A DNA stretch of 11,102 bases from Physocladia obscura (taxonomy: Eukaryota; Chytridiomycota; Chytridiomycetes; Chytridiales; Chytriomycetaceae): positions 1 to 11,102 of the forward strand of contig JADGJH010001238.1 in the NCBI GenBank assembly GCA_027596945.1, given 5' to 3'. Shown in pieces: positions 7,658 through 11,102 of the stretch (the first letter of the stretch is position 1; the number at the start of each line of letters is the position of its first letter). Made by a program: the position numbers and the translations under genes. The notes under the pieces were generated by a model. That model searched no databases, was not told the DNA's origin, and was given only the letters and a program-made list of their open reading frames with translations.

Positions 7658-7658
7658 T

Positions 7659-7676
7659 AAATTAATGAATTAATTT
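7659..7676. repeat. AT-rich perfect palindrome
   Basis: AAATTAAT, two bases, ATTAATTT: 8-bp perfect arms in a very AT-rich strip between the end of the plus-strand gene and the transposase C-terminus. It could be a transposon edge or chance in AT-rich DNA. Confidence 0.3.
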
Positions 7677-7718
7677 TTACATTTATATATTTATGCCTAT
7701 TTTTTATTTATGTTTATT

Positions 7719-8705
7719 TTAAAAACCAATATCTTCAAGTTTGATATCAAATGCAACCTCAGCTTCAAACCCATTATAAGAATAGCCACATTTTTTATAA
7801 ATTCCTTGGAATGAACAATTCTCCAGCTGAGCCATAGCTTCCAAAACAACAAAAACAAAATTTGTTTTGTAATTTTTGACATAATTTTTTTTTAGTAACC
7901 ATTTAACCAATCCAAACACAATTTCAATAGGATTAAAAATGGACAATATGCAGGGGAAAAAAATTTTGATGCCTAGTGATTGGAAATAATAAACTATATT
8001 AGCATCACAGTGAATTTTTCCACCATTTAAAATCCAGATTGAATTTGTGCCAGGGTATTGTTTAGCTTGTCCACTTAATGCAAACTTTCTGCAGCACTCC
8101 ATGAACTTTATTCTGTCAAAAGTACCTGCTGTGTTAAAGTTTTCAATCATTCCATTAGCATTTATGAATGTCAGGAATGATACACGTAGTTTCCTGATAA
8201 ATTCGCCATGGAAAATTAAGTTTTCTCTGCACCGGCCATAACTCCATCTCCTGAGCATGCCATAATTGTCAAAAAACACTTCAGCCAAGTGTACCAGATT
8301 GTGAAAGAGCCATGGACAACCTGCAAGCTCATTGGCAAAACAAAAAACATCGAATTTTGAGATTTGAATTGCGCAATGTTTGAGGACTTTCCATGTCATT
8401 CCAGCTTCCTTCAAATTCAATGATACAGAGCTTGTACTAATGGTAGATCCAGGGAGCTGTTTTTGATACAGCTGTTTCACTTCATCTAAGAATAAAACTG
8501 GATTTTTTTGATATTTGCTAGTCCACGTTTTTTAAACAGCTGCTGCTGCCAATGATGAACTCCATCCCCAGCTTTGTACTGACTAATCCAGCTTGATACA
8601 GTTGATGGTTACTTGCCAAACAAAGAGGCTATTTGGGACATTGCCAGTCCTTGGTAGTAGTATGCATAGAGGGCATGATTTCTGACAGCTGCAGTTGTGA
8701 CAAAA
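7719..8705 (-). mobile_element. Decayed Tc1/mariner-IS630-type (DDE_3) transposase
   Basis: This was the cut-and-paste transposase of a DNA transposon. On minus, the N-terminal helix-turn-helix reads AAVRNHALYAYYYQGLAMSQ, IASLFGK, then stop TAA (8609-8611), then PSTVSSWISQYKAGDG. A frameshift follows at the T run near 8528-8533. From about 8510 to the stop at 7719-7721 the frame is open: LNLKEAGMTWKVLKH, LVHLAEVFFDNYGMLRR, FNTAGTFDRIKFMECCRKFA, QYPGTNSIWILNGGKIHCD, FNPIEIVFGLVKW, CGYSYNGF. Family alignment from knowledge: the first catalytic Asp (LDEVSFDN) is Ala (codon 8285-8283), the second (WILDGA) is Asn (8027-8025), and only the Glu of NPIE remains. Each loss is a single-base change. So it is inactive by stop, frameshift and catalytic loss. 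Terminal inverted repeats and a TA duplication could not be placed. Confidence 0.85.
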
Positions 8706-8720
8706 GAACTTTGATCCAAT

Positions 8721-9449
8721 GATGAATTCACCTTTGAGAGATTTCACAGTTTCCTTATGCAACAGACTTCTGCTTTTTCAAGTCTCTCCTTGTTCAAAAA
8801 TTTCAGAAATGCCTGGTTATCTATTGCCTGAAACAGCTCTGTTTCAATTGAGATCCAACAAAAGACTGCCCAAACATTTGCTCAAAAGTTTTTTAGAGAT
8901 ATCAACACTAAAATTTATCAAACACCAGTCATGTACCAGTATTTGGAACTGAAAAAGATGAAAAGCTTCTGAATTTTTATTACATGCTTGTTAATTACCA
9001 CAATAGCTGTGTTGTTTTGGATGTTTCTGCAGCAAATATCATGAATAATGTAGTCCCATTTTTTGCTGAGGCAAGTGACATGTCTGAGCTGAATCCAATG
9101 ATGGGATCAAATCTCTGAATATTAAGTTAAAGTTAGTAAAGTAAAAAAATCCCCATATTTTCTATGAACTAATTCCATAAATAAAACTAAAAAGTTTTCA
9201 AACCTGGATTATTTGATTAAAATAAAAATTAAGTGAATAACTGAATAATATTAAGGCTCTTGCAACAAATTGGTGCAAACCATCACTTGCTGTATTCAGC
9301 CGTTTGAATCAGATGGCTCAATTGCCAGATGGAAAAAAGGTTTCTAAAAAAGTCATTGTGGCCAAGTGGAGATTTGTAGATGACAAGAATTATAAAATGC
9401 AACAACCATGTTGAATCCTACAGAAGTAGATTCAATTGAACTTGTATAA
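8721..9449 (+). pseudogene. Unrecognised degraded plus-strand coding region
   Basis: The family is not recognised. Blocks: 8721-8950 (DEFTFERFHSFLMQQTSAFS, LFKNFRNAWLSIA, stop TGA, then IQQKTAQTFAQKFFRDINTK); after a frame change, 8942-9118 (TEKDEKLLNFYYMLVNYHNS, CVVLDVSAANIMNNVVPFFA) ending in TGA; then an AT-rich, intron-like strip 9119-9255; then 9250-9414 (LATNWCKPSLAVFSRLNQMA, KKVIVAKWRFVDDKNY). After a last frame change the end is MLNPTEVDSIELV, with TAA at 9447-9449. A competing ATG frame begins at 8719 (77 codons, MMNSPLRDF...), so the first block's frame is uncertain. It has the same style and strand as 6824-7656, and the transposase lies between them, so the two may be halves of one gene or two related genes. 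Confidence 0.4.
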
Positions 9450-9568
9450 TTGAGTACAATAAATGTTAATTTCCATTAGAATCTTTTTTTATTTATTTCC
9501 AAGAATACAACCTCCCTTTAAAACTGCCAATTTCATACCTCGAAAACCTTTTGTACTCAATTTTTACA
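9443..9568. repeat. Short inverted repeat, MITE-like
   Basis: TGTATAATTGAGTACAA (9443-9459) is matched in inverted orientation by TTGTACTCAATTTTTACA (9551-9568). The inner 11 bp ATTGAGTACAA is perfect and the outer part differs by one substitution and one inserted base. The 126-bp unit could be a tiny non-autonomous transposon or a hairpin near the 3' end of the preceding gene. The AATAAA at 9458-9463 begins inside its left arm. Confidence 0.4.
9458..9463 (+). terminator. AATAAA just past the stop of the 8721-9449 region
   Basis: The hexamer starts 9 nt after the TAA stop at 9447-9449, consistent with the very short 3' UTRs elsewhere in the window. In such AT-rich DNA it could also occur by chance. 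Confidence 0.35.
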
Positions 9569-9831
9569 CATCAACTTTCATTACAAAACAAATCTCTCAA
9601 CAAAAGAAATTGTTCAAATTGAAAGACAAAATTAAAACAATTTTATCCCTATTTTTGACACCACGAAAATTTACATTATTTTGTTCATAGTATTTAATAA
9701 ATAATACATCTATTTCCAATTCTACACTAATCTATTTCTTAACATGCATTCAGCTTATATAATACATATTTAATAATAAATCTAACATCCAGACCAGATA
9801 ATGCAGTTAAAAAAATATCCACAGGTTGGTA
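9569..9831. other. AT-rich stretch without a recognised gene
   Basis: An open frame from an ATG at 9463 to 9690 (75 codons) has only Phe/Ile/Lys/Leu-rich low-complexity content, and I do not accept it as a gene. Otherwise there is only AT-rich, non-repetitive sequence up to the minus-strand fragment at 9832. Confidence 0.4.
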
Positions 9832-10140
9832 TTAAAATTGAATAGTGGGAGATAGTTGAGCAGCCTGACTTGTCACTTGTGATAGTGTAGCAGATCCAGA
9901 ATGGTGGTATTTTGAAGTGCCAAAAGAACTCAGATTGGGTAAATCAATACCAACAGCAGGATTTTTGCAATCTGAAATCAGTTATTAAATTTCTAAAAAA
10001 TTTTATGGCTTACCAACTTTTGAATCCAAGACGCTTTCATAGACACTGATAATTCCAAATAAGCTGTTATTCCATCAAAAACTTTGTATACCACCCATTT
10101 GGATTAATTGAGCATTGGGTTTTGTTTTTTCTTTGTCTTT
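9832..10140 (-). pseudogene. Unrecognised minus-strand gene 3' part with a 42-nt intron; one in-frame stop
   Basis: On minus, a frame open from 10140 reads DKEKTKPNAQLIQMGGIQSF, a TGA stop (10075-10077), then NNSLFGIISVYESVLDSKV to a G|GTAAGC donor at 10014/10013. The intron 10013-9972 is 42 nt with a TTTCAG acceptor and a TAACTGAT branch-like site. The phase-1 join yields VDCKNPAVGIDLPNLSSFGT, then a Ser/Thr/Gln-rich tail ending at TAA (9834-9832). The splice signals and frame continuity are good evidence for a real transcript. The stop, or an unseen upstream intron covering it, leaves intactness open. No family is recognised. Confidence 0.4.
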
Positions 10141-10170
10141 TCAAGTGTTTTTTATTCTTTTTCTTTCTAG

Positions 10171-10278
10171 TCCAAAAACTATTTAAACCCAATTCTTTTC
10201 TTCACTTTATTATTGTTCTTTCAAATAAAGCAAAGCCTTTATTAAGTATTTAACTTTCACTTCAGCTCTATCTCATAC
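10171..10278 (+). repeat. Promoter/LTR-like module, copy A (plus orientation)
   Basis: The first 22 bases (10171-10192, containing CCAAAAACTATTTAAACCC) are identical to the reverse complement of 11052-11073. Similarity continues through a TTCACTTTATTATTG-type block, an AATAAAG, CTTTATTAAGTA, AACTTTCACTTCA and a CTCATAC-type block to about 10278. TATTTAAA about 40-50 bp upstream of AATAAAG is the layout of an LTR U3/R region or of a strong TATA promoter. Confidence 0.6.
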
Positions 10279-10372
10279 TTGAATCTCAATCTCTTGTCAT
10301 TTAGTTCTGAGATATATATTAGTTGACTCAAGCTATTACAGCTACAGCAAGCCTTCTACTCTTCTAGAACTT

Positions 10373-10693
10373 TTGGAACCCTTACATCTGTTCTCCAAAC
10401 TTGTATTTTTACTTTACTTCAAATTCTTCAACTACCAGTCCAGCTACCAAAACTGTCACCAGCCTATCCAATTTTCTGTTTCAGACAACTTTTTGGACAG
10501 AGATAATGCAGTTATAACTTTAACAGATATGATGGAGTTAGTTATAGTGAGTTGTCTCTTGCTAAAGCTCAGAACTGCTGACTTCCCAACACATACTAAG
10601 ACACTTGTAAAACAGAAAGTTTCCACATCTCTAGCAAAATTTGAATCCAAATATCCCTCAATATTTAGAACTTCATCTAGGATGCATGAATGA
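10373..10693 (+). CDS. Hypothetical open frame downstream of module A
   Basis: The frame is actually open from about 10285 to the TGA at 10691-10693. It has no ATG in its first part (10373 is TTG); the first Met is in TDMMELVIV near 10528. Content is mixed: a hydrophobic N-terminal stretch (LHLFSKLVFLLYFKFF), then DRDNAVITLTDMMELVIV and KTLVKQKVSTSLAKFESKYP. The second half looks protein-like. It could be an exon, a retroelement remnant or chance. No family is recognised. Confidence 0.25.
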   Translation: MEPLHLFSKLVFLLYFKFFNYQSSYQNCHQPIQFSVSDNFLDRDNAVITLTDMMELVIVSCLLLKLRTADFPTHTKTLVKQKVSTSLAKFESKYPSIFRTSSRMHE

Positions 10694-10961
10694 CAAGACT
10701 GTAATTGTATATTTCATTCAAGTATTCTGGGAGTTCTTGGGTGGCAGGACAGTGGCACATATTGGATACTTGATTATATGATTGTGATTGTTAGGAATTG
10801 TAAAATCCCAACAAGATGGTAATTGTTGCAATTCTGCCAGTAATGAACATCTTTAGCTATTGGCATCTTGTTCAAGTGAAACTTAGCATTGTTGTAGGCT
10901 TACCACATAATATCTTTGCACACTTGAAACCTGGAAACTGGGTTACGAGGTCAAGACTATT
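10694..10961. other. Spacer with a TG...CA palindrome, no gene recognised
   Basis: TGTTAGGAAT at 10789-10798 and AATCCCAACA at 10804-10813 form an 8/10 inverted pair of the kind found at the ends of Copia-type LTRs. On minus, a donor-like G|GTAAGCC lies at 10904/10903, downstream of module B. No convincing reading frame. Confidence 0.35.
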
Positions 10962-11073
10962 GTATGAATAGAAGTTGAAGTTGAAAGTTTAGTACTTAAT
11001 GAAGACTTCTTTTTTATTCAAAATTGACCCATAATAAAATGAAGGAAAATGTTGGGTTTAAATAGTTTTTGGA
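10962..11073 (-). repeat. Promoter/LTR-like module, copy B (minus orientation)
   Basis: Reverse-complement homologue of 10171-10278: a 22-bp identical core at 11052-11073, then an aligned AATAAA-containing block, CATTAAGTA, AACTTTCAACTTCA and CATAC at the inner end. The two copies face each other with about 680 bp between. The outer flanks (before 10171, after 11073) share only T-rich composition. Confidence 0.6.
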
Positions 11074-11102
11074 ATAATAAAAAAAGACACATACAAAAAA
11101 AA

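Noticed and set aside
8047..8241. Plus-strand frame inside the transposase
   Set aside because: Shadow of the well-supported minus-strand DDE domain.
9463..9690. 75-codon ATG open frame
   Set aside because: Low-complexity Phe/Ile/Lys/Leu content in AT-rich DNA, starting inside a small inverted repeat right after a gene end; no coding signal.
1..11102. tRNA, rRNA, riboswitch or prokaryotic operon features
   Set aside because: None seen on either strand by eye; the spliced genes and mitochondrial presequence identify the DNA as eukaryotic nuclear.

Overview
The window is nuclear DNA from a eukaryote. Its genes contain short GT-AG introns (about 42 to 160 nt), it encodes nucleus-encoded mitochondrial proteins with presequences, it uses AATAAA poly(A) signals, and it shows no Shine-Dalgarno sites or operon structure. 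I cannot name the organism. A class IV (SIRT6/7-type) sirtuin, a BCKDH E1-alpha, a mitochondrial uL29m and a Tc1/mariner-IS630-type transposase of the kind found in oomycetes, early-diverging fungi and invertebrates leave several lineages open.

Left half (1-4728): four well-preserved, tightly packed genes of mixed or GC-rich composition. In order: the 3' part of branched-chain 2-oxoacid dehydrogenase E1-alpha (+, 25-715, entering from the left); a class IV sirtuin with two exons (+, 954-2008); mitochondrial large-subunit ribosomal protein uL29m/MRPL47 with three exons (-, 2227-3323); and an LRR protein with a very acidic disordered region, three exons (+, 3398-4723). uL29m and the LRR gene are divergent, with only 74 bp between their start codons. 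The sirtuin and uL29m are convergent. In the sirtuin and the LRR gene the stop codon itself overlaps the AATAAA hexamer.

Right half (4729-11102): strikingly AT-rich and full of decaying or mobile material. It holds an ankyrin-repeat gene on the minus strand, broken by at least three in-frame stops and several frameshifts (5163-6611), with a possible spliced terminal exon at 4856-5038. It also holds two unrecognised, degraded plus-strand coding stretches (6824-7656 and 8721-9449), each ending beside an AATAAA, on either side of a decayed minus-strand DDE transposase (7719-8705) that has lost two of its three catalytic acids. Further right are a small inverted repeat (9443-9568), an unrecognised minus-strand gene fragment with a perfect 42-nt intron (9832-10140), and two homologous TATA-containing modules in inverted orientation (10171-10278 and 10962-11073) that resemble LTR or promoter copies and face each other across an unrecognised open frame.

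Together, two mitochondrial functions (branched-chain amino-acid catabolism, mitochondrial translation), one probable chromatin/nucleolar deacylase and one LRR adaptor-like protein sit at the edge of a repeat-rich accessory zone. No defence system, CRISPR array, tRNA or rRNA was seen. The items most likely to be new are the unrecognised degraded gene pair around the transposase and the inverted promoter-like modules at the right end.
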